Shown here piece by piece: positions 17,233 to 27,161 of a stretch of DNA of 64,000 nucleotides (its first letter is position 1; every line of letters begins with the position of its first letter). The stretch is from Alphaproteobacteria bacterium (GTDB lineage Bacteria; Pseudomonadota; Alphaproteobacteria; Reyranellales; Reyranellaceae). Location: positions 34,034-98,033 of the forward strand of contig VGCZ01000019.1 in NCBI GenBank assembly GCA_016869975.1, written 5' to 3'. The notes under the pieces were generated by a model that did not search any database, was not told where the DNA came from, and worked only from the letters and a program-made list of their open reading frames with translations. A program made the translations under genes and the position numbers.

Positions 17233-18089
17233 CCACGATGACCACCATCGCCGCGCCCCGGCGCGGCTGGCGCGCGGCCGGCACCTGGATCGGCGCGGTG
17301 ATCGTCGGCCTGACGCTGTTCGCGGCAATCTTCGCGCCCTGGATCACGCCGCACGATCCCTACGCGCAGGACCTCGGCAAGCGCCTGCTGCCGCCGTTCT
17401 GGATGGACGGCCACAACCCGATGCACTTGCTCGGCACCGACCAGATCGGCCGCGACTATCTCTCGCGGCTGATCTACGGCGCGCGCATCTCCATGCTGAT
17501 CGGCATCGGCGTCACCATCACCTCGGCGATCATCGGCATCGCCATGGGCGTGCTGGGCGGCTTCGTCGGCGGCAAGGTCGACGACGCGGTGCTCTTCGCC
17601 ATCACCACGCGGCTGTCGATCCCCGTCGTGCTCGTCGCCCTGGCCGTGGTCGGCCTGATGGGCAGCTCCTTCACCCTGCTGGTGCTGACCCTGGGCCTGC
17701 TGCTGTGGGACCGCTTCGCCGTGGTGGCGCGCAGCACCACCATGCAGGTGCGCAACCTCGACTTCGTCTCGGCCGCCTGGTGCGCCGGCTGCTCGCGCTT
17801 CCACATCCTGTGGCGCGAGGTGCTGCCCAACATCGCGAGCCACCTCGTTGTCGTCGCCACCTTGGAAATCGCGCTCGCCATCCTGCTCGAGGCGGCCTTG
17901 TCCTTCCTCGGCCTGGGCGTGCCGCCGCCGCTGCCGTCCTGGGGCCTGATGATCTCCGAGGCCAAGGAATACATGTATTTCAGCCCCTGGGTGATCATGA
18001 TCCCCGGCATCGCGCTGTTCGTGCTGGTCCTGGGCATCAACCTGCTGGGCGACGGGCTGCGCGATCACTTCGGCACGGGCACGCAGTGA
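17229..18089 (+). CDS. Peptide/nickel-type ABC transporter permease (DppC-like)
   Basis: A 286-residue second permease. The ATG at 17229 overlaps the stop of the first. Family features are the LGTDQIGRDYLSRLIYGARISMLIG segment after the first helix, the EAA loop as SAAWCAGCSRFHILWREVLPNI, and the AILLEAALSFLGLGVPPPLPSWGLMI block followed by the C-terminal LGINLLGDGLRDHFGT. It forms a heterodimeric channel with the preceding permease. The transported solute could be peptide, amide, or nickel complex. Confidence 0.93.
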   Translation: MTTMTTIAAPRRGWRAAGTWIGAVIVGLTLFAAIFAPWITPHDPYAQDLGKRLLPPFWMDGHNPMHLLGTDQIGRDYLSRLIYGARISMLIGIGVTITSAIIGIAMGVLGGFVGGKVDDAVLFAITTRLSIPVVLVALAVVGLMGSSFTLLVLTLGLLLWDRFAVVARSTTMQVRNLDFVSAAWCAGCSRFHILWREVLPNIASHLVVVATLEIALAILLEAALSFLGLGVPPPLPSWGLMISEAKEYMYFSPWVIMIPGIALFVLVLGINLLGDGLRDHFGTGTQ

Positions 18090-18120
18090 TGCGGCGCGGT
18101 TATACGGGCCGTCCGCAGAT

Positions 18121-18146
18121 ACCTTCCCCCGCCAGCGGGAGAAGGT
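18121..18146. repeat. Palindrome, family A
   Basis: Arms ACCTTCCCCCGC and GCGGGAGAAGGT surround a short loop (one arm mismatch), inside the ABC operon between the second permease and the first ATPase gene. Its position within an operon argues against a strong terminator and for a role in differential transcript stability, if any. Confidence 0.78.
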
Positions 18147-18155
18147 AGGTACACC

Positions 18156-19132
<977 letters not shown>

Positions 19133-19136
<4 letters not shown>

Positions 19137-20095
19137 CCCCCGCCATCGAAGTGCGCGGCGCGCGGCGCACGTTCCGGGTGAAGGGCGCGATGTTTCAGCC
19201 CGACAAGCACGTCGTGGCAGTCGACGACGTGTCCTTCGCCGTGCCGGTCGGCGGCGTGCTGGGCGTGGTGGGTGAGTCCGGCTGTGGGAAGTCGACCTTG
19301 GCGCGGCTGATCCTCGGCCTGTTGCCGCCGGAGGCCGGCGAGATCCTGGTCGACGGTCAGCGCGTGCTGCAGATGGACCGCAAGGCGCGCGCGCGGCTGA
19401 TCCAGCCGGTGTTCCAGGACCCCTTCGCCTCGCTCAACCCGCTACGCCGCGTGCGCGACATCGTCGGCTTGCCGCTGGCGGCGCAGGGCGGCATGAGCAG
19501 CGCCGAGATGGCCAAGCGCGTCGACGAGATGCTGGTGCGCGTCGGCCTCACGGTGGAGATGGGCGAGCGCCAGCCGGCGCAGCTTTCCGGCGGCCAGCGC
19601 CAGCGCGTCGCCATCGCCCGCGCCCTGGTGCTGCGGCCCCGCATCGTGGTGTGTGACGAGCCGACCTCGGCGCTCGATGTCTCGGTGCAGGCGCAGATCC
19701 TCAACCTGCTGGCCGAGCTGCGCCGCGACCTCAATCTCACCTACCTGTTCATCAGCCACAACCTCGCGGTGGTCGAGCACGTCGCCACCGAGGTGGCGGT
19801 GATGTATCTCGGCCGCATCGTCGAGCGCGCGCCCACCGACACGCTGTTCCACGCGCCCGAGCATCCCTACACCAAGGCGCTGCTCGCCTCGGTGCTGACG
19901 CCGGAGCCGGGGCTCGGCGTGCCCGATGTCGGCCTGGGCGATTCCCTGCCCGATCCCTCAAACATCCCGCCGGGCTGCCGCTTCCACCCGCGCTGCCCGG
20001 TGGCCATCGAGCGTTGCGCCAGCGTGGCGCCGGCGACCACGCCGAGGAACGCCGGTATCGTGGAGTGTCACCTCGTCCCGACGATCGCGGCCTGA
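19133..20095 (+). CDS. ABC transporter ATP-binding protein (DppF-like)
   Basis: The second ATPase, 320 residues, coupled to the first by an ATGA overlap. Walker A GESGCGKSTLARL, Q-loop PVFQDPFASLNPLR, signature LSGGQRQRVAIARAL, Walker B IVVCDEPTSALD, and switch His in FISHNLAVVEH are intact. The C-terminal tail CRFHPRCPVAIERC is the usual cysteine-containing end. It closes the transporter operon. The convergent amidase gene ends 12 bases further on, with no obvious terminator between them. Confidence 0.94.
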
Positions 20096-20106
20096 TTGGA
20101 TGATCT

Positions 20107-21585
20107 TCACGCCTTCTGCGCGACGTGCACCGCCGGCTTGCGGCCAGCGGTCCACTTGCCATCGATGGCGCGTTCGATCTGCGCGGCGAGCTGCAGCAGC
20201 AGGCCGTCGGCGCCCTGCTTGGCCTGCGCCTGGATGCCCAGCGGCAGGCCATTCTCCTGCGCCGCCAGCGGCAGCGAGATGCCGGGGACGCCGGTGAGAT
20301 TGGCCAACGGCGTGTAGGCGAAAATGCGCCAGAGATTGGCGAACCAGTCATGCACCGACGGGTTGTCGCTGATCGTCAGGTACTCCCTGGTGCCGACGCG
20401 CGGCGTCGGCAGCGCCATGACGGGCGTGAGGATGATGTCCCACTCCTCGAAGAAAGTGCCGAAGCCGCGCGACGTGGCGTTGAAGGTCGCCTGCATGCGC
20501 GCGCGCTCGCTGTAGCTGGTGTTGATGCCGGCTTCCCAGATGCGGATGTTGATCGGCTCGATCAGATCCCGGGGCGGCTTGTCGAGCCCGCGCGGCGCCA
20601 GCAGGTTGGAGATCGTCTGCGCGAAATTGCTGATGTAACAGGCGGTCTGGGCCGCGAAGGCCGCGCGCAGATCGACCTTGGGCAGCGCCCAGTCGACGGT
20701 GTGGCCCAGCCCTTCGAGGAACTTGCCGACGCGCTCCAGCTCCTTCACGAAATGCGGCACCGCCTTGTAGTCGCCCCACTCGTGCGACAGCGCGATCCTC
20801 AGACGGCCGGGATCGCGCTTGATCAGTTGCCCGTAGGGCTCGGCCGGCTGCCAGAACGGCATGAACTCGCCCGGCGCGCCGCCGCGGCAGGAATCGACGA
20901 ACGCCGCCGTGTCGCGCACCGAGCGCGTGTGGCAGCCCTGGGTCGAGACCAGGCCGGTGAGGTCGGAGGCCAGCGGCGCGAGTGAGAACACGCCGCGCGA
21001 GGGCTTCAGCCCGATATTGCCGTTGGCGCCAGCCGGCAGGCGGATCGAGCCGCCGCCATCCGACGCATGCGAGATCGGCACCGCGCCGCAGGCCACCATC
21101 GCCGCCGTGCCGGCCGAGGAGCCGAGCGTGGTGAAATCCGTGTTCCAGGGATTGCGCGTGACATAAACCTCGGGGTTCTCGGCCGAGGAGCAGCAGCCGA
21201 ACTCCGGCGTTGTCGTGCGACCCATGATGTTGAGGCCGGCGCCCCGGATGCGGCCGGTGAGATAGGTGTCGGCCGCCGCGCGATTGCCGCGCATCAGCGT
21301 GGAGCCCATCTCCTGCAGCCGGCCCTTCAGGGTCGGGCCGAGGTCCTTCATCAAATAGGGCACGCCGGCGAACGGGCCGTCGAGATTGGCGCCATCTCGC
21401 GCCGGATCGGCGACGACGTCGTCGAACACCTCGACCACGGCGCTGAGCTTCGGGTTCGTCTTCTCGATCGCCGCCGCGGCCTGCGCCGCGAGCTCGGTCG
21501 GCGTCAGCTTCTTCGCCCGCACCAGATCCGCCAGAGCGACGGCATCAGCCTTCGCCCACTCGTCCCAACTCATCGCCACTGTCAT
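20107..21585 (-). CDS. Amidase signature family hydrolase
   Basis: A 492-residue cytoplasmic amidase. The catalytic Lys is in PYLMKDLG. The glycine/serine loop is the variant TTLGSSAGTAAM instead of GGSSGGS, and the nucleophile lies in HASDGGGSIRLPA. The triad is therefore intact but the loop is unusual. The ATG at 21585 (GGTGGA upstream) is preferred; another ATG is at 21573. It is convergent with the ABC operon, and relation to that transporter (amide or peptide uptake followed by hydrolysis) is plausible but only positional. The substrate cannot be named. Confidence 0.92.
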   Translation of the reverse strand: MTVAMSWDEWAKADAVALADLVRAKKLTPTELAAQAAAAIEKTNPKLSAVVEVFDDVVADPARDGANLDGPFAGVPYLMKDLGPTLKGRLQEMGSTLMRGNRAAADTYLTGRIRGAGLNIMGRTTTPEFGCCSSAENPEVYVTRNPWNTDFTTLGSSAGTAAMVACGAVPISHASDGGGSIRLPAGANGNIGLKPSRGVFSLAPLASDLTGLVSTQGCHTRSVRDTAAFVDSCRGGAPGEFMPFWQPAEPYGQLIKRDPGRLRIALSHEWGDYKAVPHFVKELERVGKFLEGLGHTVDWALPKVDLRAAFAAQTACYISNFAQTISNLLAPRGLDKPPRDLIEPINIRIWEAGINTSYSERARMQATFNATSRGFGTFFEEWDIILTPVMALPTPRVGTREYLTISDNPSVHDWFANLWRIFAYTPLANLTGVPGISLPLAAQENGLPLGIQAQAKQGADGLLLQLAAQIERAIDGKWTAGRKPAVHVAQKA

Positions 21586-21680
21586 GATCCACCATGCCCC
21601 GCGCCTGAAACCCGCGGGCCTATAGTCGCGCCGCGCCTGGGATTGCACAATCGTCGACACGTGCGGCGTCGCTCATGACG

Positions 21681-21706
21681 CCCTCTCCCCGCGTGCGGGC
21701 AGAGGG
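21681..21706. repeat. Palindrome, family A, with AGGAAAACG tail
   Basis: Arms CCCTCTCCCCGC and GCGGGCAGAGGG (one mismatch) with loop GT, followed by the tail GAGGAAAACG. The same tail follows or precedes family members at 38191-38220 and 54322-54358, so the element is longer than its palindrome. It lies in the divergent region between the amidase and the LLM gene. Confidence 0.8.
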
Positions 21707-21794
21707 AGGAAAACGCCACACGCGATCGACGGCTGGTTGCTCTCGGCGCTCCTCCCCGGCAGGCTCAGCCCCGAACCGGCCAAGGAAGGGGACC

Positions 21795-22829
21795 ATGGAA
21801 TTCGACGTCATGACGCGGGCCACCACGTGGCAGAACGTGGCCGATCTCGCCCGCCGGGTGGAGGCCCTGGGATTCTCCGGCATGCTGTTCACCGAGGGCC
21901 ATCAGGTGCCGTGGATGAACATCGCCGCAGCGTCGCTGGCGGCGCCCTCGCTGCACTTCTCCACCGGCATCGCGATCGCCTTCGCGCGCAGCCCCATGGT
22001 CTCGGCCGAGATCGCCTGGGAGCTGGCGCAGAACACCGGTGGCAAGTTCCGCCTGGGCCTGGGCAGCCAGGTGAAGGCCCATATCGAGCGGCGCTACGCC
22101 GGAACCTTCGACAAGCCCGCGCCGCAGATGAAGGACTATGTGCTGGCGGTGAAGGCCTGCCTCGCCGCCTTCCGCCGCGAGGCGCCGCTCAAGCACGAGG
22201 GCCCCTACTACAAGATGAGCCTGCTGCCCGAGCAGTGGACGCCGCCGCGCCACGCGCACGAGGACATCAAGGTCGATATCTCCGCCGTCGGTCCCTACAT
22301 GGTCCGCGTCGCGGGCGAAGTGGCCGACGGCGTGCACGTGCATCCCATGCACTCCCAGCACTACATCAGGAACCGCCTGCTGCCGGGCGTCGCCGAGGGC
22401 GCCAAGCGCGCCGGCCGCAACCCCAGCGCGGTCGACCTGATCGTGCCGGTGATCGTCGCGGCGGGCGACACGCCGGAGGAGCGCGCCAAGCCCATCTCGG
22501 AGGCCAAGACCACGATCGGCTTCTACGGCGCGACACCCAACTACGCCTTCCAGTTCGACGACCTCGGCCATGTCGGCCTGCGCGACAAGCTGCGCGACGC
22601 GCTGCGCGCCAACGACAACGCGCGCACCCAGGCCCTGATCACCGACGAGGTCCTCGACCAGTTCGCCCTGGTCGCGAGATGGGACGACGTCGCCGACAAG
22701 ATGATCCAGCGCTACAAGGGCGTCGCCTCGCGGCTGGTGATCTACCTCGCCTCGCACTGGCGCGAGATCGACGGCAAAACCTTGGGGCGCTGGGGCGAGG
22801 TGGCGCGGGCGGTGAGGAAGGCCGGGTAG
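21795..22829 (+). CDS. LLM class flavin/F420-dependent oxidoreductase
   Basis: A 344-residue TIM-barrel oxidoreductase of the luciferase-like monooxygenase family. Members use reduced FMN or coenzyme F420. Visible are MEFDVMTRATTWQNVADLARRVEALGF, FTEGHQVPWMNIAAASLAAP, and the cofactor-binding GGKFRLGLGSQVKAHIERRY block. The whole recalls an F420-dependent subgroup described from mycobacteria. The ATG at 21795 follows AAGGGG; the longer frame crosses the palindrome and is rejected. It is one of seven LLM genes in the window, and the F420 synthesis genes at the right end make F420 the favoured cofactor. Confidence 0.88.
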   Translation: MEFDVMTRATTWQNVADLARRVEALGFSGMLFTEGHQVPWMNIAAASLAAPSLHFSTGIAIAFARSPMVSAEIAWELAQNTGGKFRLGLGSQVKAHIERRYAGTFDKPAPQMKDYVLAVKACLAAFRREAPLKHEGPYYKMSLLPEQWTPPRHAHEDIKVDISAVGPYMVRVAGEVADGVHVHPMHSQHYIRNRLLPGVAEGAKRAGRNPSAVDLIVPVIVAAGDTPEERAKPISEAKTTIGFYGATPNYAFQFDDLGHVGLRDKLRDALRANDNARTQALITDEVLDQFALVARWDDVADKMIQRYKGVASRLVIYLASHWREIDGKTLGRWGEVARAVRKAG

Positions 22830-22834
22830 TCGGA

Positions 22835-23218
22835 TTAGCGCCGCGTCGGCGCATCGAGTTCGGCGTACCAGGCGCGCGCCTCGGCGACGCCGCGGAACAT
22901 GCGGCACAGCCGCGACTCGGCGGTACGGCCGACGAAGTAGGCCGCCAGCTCGCGCTCGGCTTCCGACGTGACCACCAACGCCACCGCGCCGTCGAAACCC
23001 TCGGGCTTGCGCGCGCGCACGACCTGGCTGAGCGCCGTCAGGTCGCCGGAGCGCAGATCGAGATGGGCGCGCGAGGCGTCGAAGATCGCGCGGTAGCCGA
23101 CGGCGCCCTGCCCCACCAGGGCCGTGAGATAGGCATCGAGGTCCTGTCGTGTCAGCGACCCCGTCGCGATCGCCACGATCGTCCGCTCTCCATGATCGAT
23201 CGTCCACGATAACGGCAC
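22835..23218 (-). CDS. Small STAS/SpoIIAA-like hypothetical protein
   Basis: A 127-residue soluble protein with alternating strands and helices (WTIDHGERTIVAIATGSLTRQDLDAYLTALV, RAIFDASRAHLDL, VALVVTSEAERELAAYFVG). The pattern and the GSLT...DLxAYLxxLV start resemble STAS-like or SpoIIAA-like domains, proposed to bind small hydrophobic ligands or nucleotides. It ends 6 bases after the convergent LLM gene and diverges from the nitronate monooxygenase-like gene. Function unknown. Confidence 0.7.
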   Translation of the reverse strand: MPLSWTIDHGERTIVAIATGSLTRQDLDAYLTALVGQGAVGYRAIFDASRAHLDLRSGDLTALSQVVRARKPEGFDGAVALVVTSEAERELAAYFVGRTAESRLCRMFRGVAEARAWYAELDAPTRR

Positions 23219-23323
23219 GTTCGATCGCTCCTAACCGTGATGCGGAAGCCCTGCCATGGACGCCGCTGCCGCGTCCTATGCCATCATGATACCACGGCGT
23301 CACACGCAGGACAGGCTAGCTCC

Positions 23324-24271
23324 ATGTTCGAAGGCAACCGCGTCACCGCGCATACACGTTCGCGTTACCCGATCTTCCAGTCACCGATGACCTGGATCGC
23401 GCGCGCACCCTTGGTCACCGCCGTATCCAAGGCCGGCGCCTTGGGCCTGCTCGAGAACTCTATCCGTGACCTCAGCGTCACCAAGCGCGAGTTCGCCGAT
23501 GTCCGCGCCGCGACCAACGCGCCCTTCGGCGTCAACCTGCCGATCCGCTACCTGCAGATGGACCCCAAGGAGGAGGACGCGATCATCGGCTGGCTGCTCG
23601 ACCAGGGCATCCACTTCGCCACCACCTCGGCCGGCGACCCGACGCGCTACACGCGGCGCCTGAAGGACGCGGGCGTCGTCGTCTACCACGCCACCGCCAC
23701 CCTGCGCGGCGCGGTCAAGGCGGTCGACGCCGGTGTCGACGGGCTGATCGTCGAGGGCGCCGAGAGCGCGGGCATCCGCAATCCCGAGGAGGTCCATACC
23801 TTCGCGCTCTTGCAGGCGGTACGCGAGGCGGTCGACGTGCCGATCGTCGCCGCCGGCGGCATCGTCGACGGCCGCGGCATGGCGGCGGCCTTCGCGCTCG
23901 GCGCCGAGGGCGTCACCATGGGCACGCGCTTCGTCGCCTCGGTCGAAAGCCCGGTGCATATCAATTACAAGCGCGCGATCGTCGATGCGCCGATCACCGG
24001 CACGATCATGACCGACAACCCGCCGCGCGCCCGCTCACGCGGTTTGCGGACGCCCTACTCCGTGGCGGTCGCCGAAGGCACGCGCGAGCGGGCGCTGCGC
24101 AGCTCGACGATCGAGATGCTCTACGTCCAGGGCGATGTCGAGAACACATCGGGCGCCGCCGGCGAAAGCGCCGGGCTGATCCACGACATCAAGCCGGTGC
24201 AGCAGATCGTCGACGAAACGATCAAAGGCTTCTGGCGCGAGATCGACCGGCTGGCGGCGTTGCGGCGGTAG
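23324..24271 (+). CDS. Nitronate monooxygenase / 2-nitropropane dioxygenase family protein
   Basis: A 315-residue FMN-dependent TIM barrel related to nitronate monooxygenases and to the enoyl-ACP reductase FabK. The start of the barrel reads RYPIFQSPMTWIARAPLVTAVSKAGALGLL, the phosphate-binding part reads DVPIVAAGGIVDGRGMAAAFALGAEGVTMGTRF, and VVYHATATLRGAVKAVDAGVDGLIVEGAESAG holds the conserved His near mid-protein. I used the ATG at 23324, since the upstream extension is Cys/His-rich and lacks family similarity. Real nitronate activity is not guaranteed, because the family is functionally broad. Confidence 0.88.
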   Translation: MFEGNRVTAHTRSRYPIFQSPMTWIARAPLVTAVSKAGALGLLENSIRDLSVTKREFADVRAATNAPFGVNLPIRYLQMDPKEEDAIIGWLLDQGIHFATTSAGDPTRYTRRLKDAGVVVYHATATLRGAVKAVDAGVDGLIVEGAESAGIRNPEEVHTFALLQAVREAVDVPIVAAGGIVDGRGMAAAFALGAEGVTMGTRFVASVESPVHINYKRAIVDAPITGTIMTDNPPRARSRGLRTPYSVAVAEGTRERALRSSTIEMLYVQGDVENTSGAAGESAGLIHDIKPVQQIVDETIKGFWREIDRLAALRR

Positions 24272-24279
24272 ACAAGCCA

Positions 24280-24304
24280 CCTTCCCCCGCAAAGCGGGGG
24301 AAGG
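24280..24304. repeat. Palindrome, family A
   Basis: A perfect 11-base inverted repeat (CCTTCCCCCGC with GCGGGGGAAGG, loop AAA) between the convergent nitronate monooxygenase-like gene and the peptide-binding protein gene. This is the cleanest copy of the short variant. Confidence 0.85.
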
Positions 24305-24314
24305 TAGTGGCGGG

Positions 24315-25841
24315 TCACTTCCACCCGTACATATAGAATCGCGGCAGCTCGTCGGCGTAGGGCGTGAAGTCGAGCTGCTTGGTGTGGGCGAAGGTGCTCA
24401 CATAGGTGAACAGCGGCAGCCAGTAGGCGTTCTCGGTGGCGCGCTTGATCGCCGCCGAATAGGCCTTCTTGCGCACCGCCACGTCGCTGGTGCTGCCGCC
24501 TTCCTCGAGCAGCCGGATCATCTCAGGGTCGCGCGTGTAGTCGTCGTTCCCGCCGCCGAACATCACCGGCATGATCGCCGAGACGTCGTTGATCGAGTAG
24601 CTGCCCCAGCTGCCGTGATAGAGTGGGTTCTCGCCGCGCCACGCCTTCTGGATCGCCGCCGCGACCTGCAGTTGGGTGATCTTGGCGCGGATGCCCACGG
24701 CCTGGAGATAGTTCTGGATCGCGGCACTCCACTGCGTCGGCTGCACATAGGTCACGAGCTCGATCTCGAAGCCGTCGGGGAAGCCCGCCTCCTTCAGGAG
24801 CTCCTTGGCCTTGGCCGGGTTGTAGTCGTACTTCACCGCGGCGTCCTGATCGCAGCCGAACTGGCTGGGGAAGCATGGTGCGGCCGGCACGCGGCTGCCG
24901 CCGGTGATCAGCTTGTCGGCCATCTGCTGACGGTCGATGGCGTGCCAGATCGCCTGGCGCACCTTGACGTTGGTCAGCGGATTGCCCGCGCCGCTGCGGC
25001 CGGCGCCGTCGATCGACAGGTAACCGATGCGCATCGACTCCTTGCGGATGGCCGTGAGCGTCGGCACACGGTTGACGTTGTCGAACTGATCGGGGTTGAC
25101 GTTCCAGATCCAGTCGGCGCGGCCGCCCAGCAGCTCGGTCATCTGCGTCGCCGTCTCCGACACGAAGCGCACGTGCAGCTTGCCGATACGCGGCGTGCCC
25201 TTGGGGCTGCCCTTCCAGTAATCGGCGAAGCGCTCGAAATGGACCTCCTTAGCCTGCTCGAGCTTGACGATCTTGTACGGCCCGGCGCCGACCGGCGCCT
25301 TGGCGAAGCCCTCGGCGCCGACCCGCTCGCGGTAGGCCTTGGGATGGATCGGTACGACCAGCGCGAAATACTCCAGCGCCGCCGGCGTCGGCTTCTTCAT
25401 CGACACGCGCACGGTCTTGTCGTCGACCTTCGTCGCCTTCTCGATCCAGGCGTAGTTGCTCGGTGTCGCCACCTTGCTCGCCGGGTCGGACGCCATGTTG
25501 ATCGTGTAGACGACGTCGTCGGCGCTGAGCACGCTGCCGTCGTGGAACTTCACGCCGTCGCGGATGGTGAAGTCCAGGGTCTTGTCGTCGACCCACTTCC
25601 ACGCCGTGGCCAGCGCCGGCTTGATCTCGAAGCTCACCGGATCGCGATGCACCAGCATGTCCCAGGCCTGGTGGCCGAGGATCAGCCCGGTGCGCTGCGC
25701 GTTGAAGTACGGATCGATGCTGGGCACCGCGTCGGTGAACAGGATCCGCAAGGTATCGTTGGATTTCTGCGCCAGAGCCGGCGGCGCCAGCGCCAGCATG
25801 CTCGTCGCCAGCAGGCCGGCGACCATCCCCCTGAACTGCAT
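24315..25841 (-). CDS. Periplasmic peptide-type substrate-binding protein (SBP family 5)
   Basis: A 508-residue binding protein for a peptide/nickel-type ABC importer. The ATG at 25841 follows GGAGGATC. A signal peptide (MVAGLLATSMLALAPPALAQ) is followed by the family-5 sequence TAWKWVDDKTLDFTIRDGVKFHDGSVLSADDVVYTI and the later DVRQAIWHAIDR-type block (KVRQAIWHAIDRQQMADKL). No permease or ATPase gene is adjacent, so it is an orphan. It could serve the binding-protein-less transporter at 16315-20095, 4 kb away. That pairing is inference. Confidence 0.92.
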   Translation of the reverse strand: MQFRGMVAGLLATSMLALAPPALAQKSNDTLRILFTDAVPSIDPYFNAQRTGLILGHQAWDMLVHRDPVSFEIKPALATAWKWVDDKTLDFTIRDGVKFHDGSVLSADDVVYTINMASDPASKVATPSNYAWIEKATKVDDKTVRVSMKKPTPAALEYFALVVPIHPKAYRERVGAEGFAKAPVGAGPYKIVKLEQAKEVHFERFADYWKGSPKGTPRIGKLHVRFVSETATQMTELLGGRADWIWNVNPDQFDNVNRVPTLTAIRKESMRIGYLSIDGAGRSGAGNPLTNVKVRQAIWHAIDRQQMADKLITGGSRVPAAPCFPSQFGCDQDAAVKYDYNPAKAKELLKEAGFPDGFEIELVTYVQPTQWSAAIQNYLQAVGIRAKITQLQVAAAIQKAWRGENPLYHGSWGSYSINDVSAIMPVMFGGGNDDYTRDPEMIRLLEEGGSTSDVAVRKKAYSAAIKRATENAYWLPLFTYVSTFAHTKQLDFTPYADELPRFYMYGWK

Positions 25842-25929
25842 GTCGATCCTCCGTCGGTTCGGTGCGGGTACGCTATGACCGGCGGCACCGCCGCGCAAGC
25901 GGGGCGATCGATATAGATTGAAGGGTTTA

Positions 25930-25957
25930 CCTTCTCCCCGCCTTCGCGGGGAGAAGG
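25930..25957. repeat. Palindrome, family A
   Basis: Arms CCTTCTCCCCGC and GCGGGGAGAAGG with a TTC-type loop, between the hydroxyacid dehydrogenase stop and the peptide-binding protein start (both minus strand). Confidence 0.8.
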
Positions 25958-25967
25958 GAAAAACACG

Positions 25968-26975
25968 TCAGAACATATCCGGCGTGATGACGTTCTGCGG
26001 CCGTGGGCCGACCAGTGCCGCGTGCATGGTTTCCGCCGCCAGGCGGCGCGTGTCGTCCCAGGCCTCGGGTGTGAAGAAGGCGGAGTGCGGCGTGATGATC
26101 AGGCGGCCCTCGCACCACGGCTCGCGCGCACGGTAGGCGCGCAGGATCTCGGGGATGGGATCGACCGGCGGCTCCACCGGCAGCACGTCGAGACCGACGC
26201 CGGCGAGATGACCGCGCTTCAGCAGATCGGCGAGCGCGTCGACATCGACGATCGGCCCGCGCGCGGTGTTCACCACGACGCCGCCCTTGGGCATGCGCTC
26301 CAGCATGGTGCGCGAGATCATGCCGCGCGTCTCGGGCGTCAGTGGCGCGTGGATCGACAAGGTGTCGGTCTGCTCCATCAGCGCTTCGAGCGAGCGCACA
26401 CGCTCGACGCCGACGCCCAGCTCGGTGCCGTTGGGCATATAGGGGTCATAGGCGACGACGCGGAACTGGAAGGCCTTGGCGCGCAGCGCGGCGGCCGTGC
26501 CGATGCGACCCAGGCCGACGATGCCGAAGGTCTGCACGCCGTTGCGCTTGAGCAGCGAGTCGCGCACGTAGGCCCAGCGCGCCGGTTGCGGCCGGCGCTG
26601 CGCCTCCAGGTGCAGGGCGATGCCGCGCCGCAGCGACAGGGCCAGCGCCAGCGCGTGGTCGGCCACCTCCGTCGTGCCGTAATCCGGCACGTTGCACACC
26701 ATCACCTTGCGCGCCTCGGCCGCCTTGCGGTCGATCTTGTCGTAGCCGACGCCCATACGCACGACGCAGGCGAGCTTGGGGAACTTGGCGAAATGCTCCG
26801 GGGTGACCGCGTGCCGCATCACCATCAGGCCGTCGACATCGGCGCAGTCGCGATCGTCCAGGAGCGAGAGGTTGTCGACGTTGCGCCACACCACGCGCAC
26901 ATCGGGGCCGAACACCGCGCGCTCGACCTTGTCGTCGTCGTAGAGCTTTTCCGCATACAGCACTGTCTTGACCAT
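25968..26975 (-). CDS. D-isomer specific 2-hydroxyacid dehydrogenase (C-terminal-binding-protein-like)
   Basis: NAD(P)-dependent reduction of a 2-oxo acid or oxidation of a D-2-hydroxy acid. The 335-residue protein has the split-Rossmann layout. The nucleotide loop is GIVGLGRIGTAAA. The catalytic residues are Arg in VVNTARGPIVD, Glu in GLDVLPVEPP and His in ITPHSAFFTPEA. The start at 26975 follows a GGGGAGG site. Its sequence style (VRMGVGYDKIDRKAAEARKVMVCNVPDYGTTEVADHALAL) is that of the CtBP/phosphoglycerate-dehydrogenase-like branch. It is upstream of and co-directional with the orphan binding protein, so the two may be co-transcribed. Confidence 0.92.
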   Translation of the reverse strand: MVKTVLYAEKLYDDDKVERAVFGPDVRVVWRNVDNLSLLDDRDCADVDGLMVMRHAVTPEHFAKFPKLACVVRMGVGYDKIDRKAAEARKVMVCNVPDYGTTEVADHALALALSLRRGIALHLEAQRRPQPARWAYVRDSLLKRNGVQTFGIVGLGRIGTAAALRAKAFQFRVVAYDPYMPNGTELGVGVERVRSLEALMEQTDTLSIHAPLTPETRGMISRTMLERMPKGGVVVNTARGPIVDVDALADLLKRGHLAGVGLDVLPVEPPVDPIPEILRAYRAREPWCEGRLIITPHSAFFTPEAWDDTRRLAAETMHAALVGPRPQNVITPDMF

Positions 26976-27040
26976 GGCTTGGAAACCTCCCCTGCTGAGC
27001 GGCCCATCCTAGAGTGAGTTTCGGTAGGATTGCATCGCTC

Positions 27041-27071
27041 CTGTCGTCCCTCGCTGCGCTCGGGATGACAG
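27041..27071. repeat. Repeat, family B (single short copy)
   Basis: A 31-base unit beginning CTGTCGTCCC and ending GGGATGACAG, with the core CTCGCTGCGCTCGGGATGAC that recurs, in either orientation, near 39.3, 43.6, 53.2 and 57.3 kb. It lies in the divergent region before the GMC oxidoreductase gene. Confidence 0.78.
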
Positions 27072-27161
27072 AGAACGGGTCGACAGGCTGGCGCCCGGCC
27101 GCGCATCGTCCTAAAGGTATGCGATCGCGAAGCCGGGGAACGGCGCGGGAGGGGACGGACT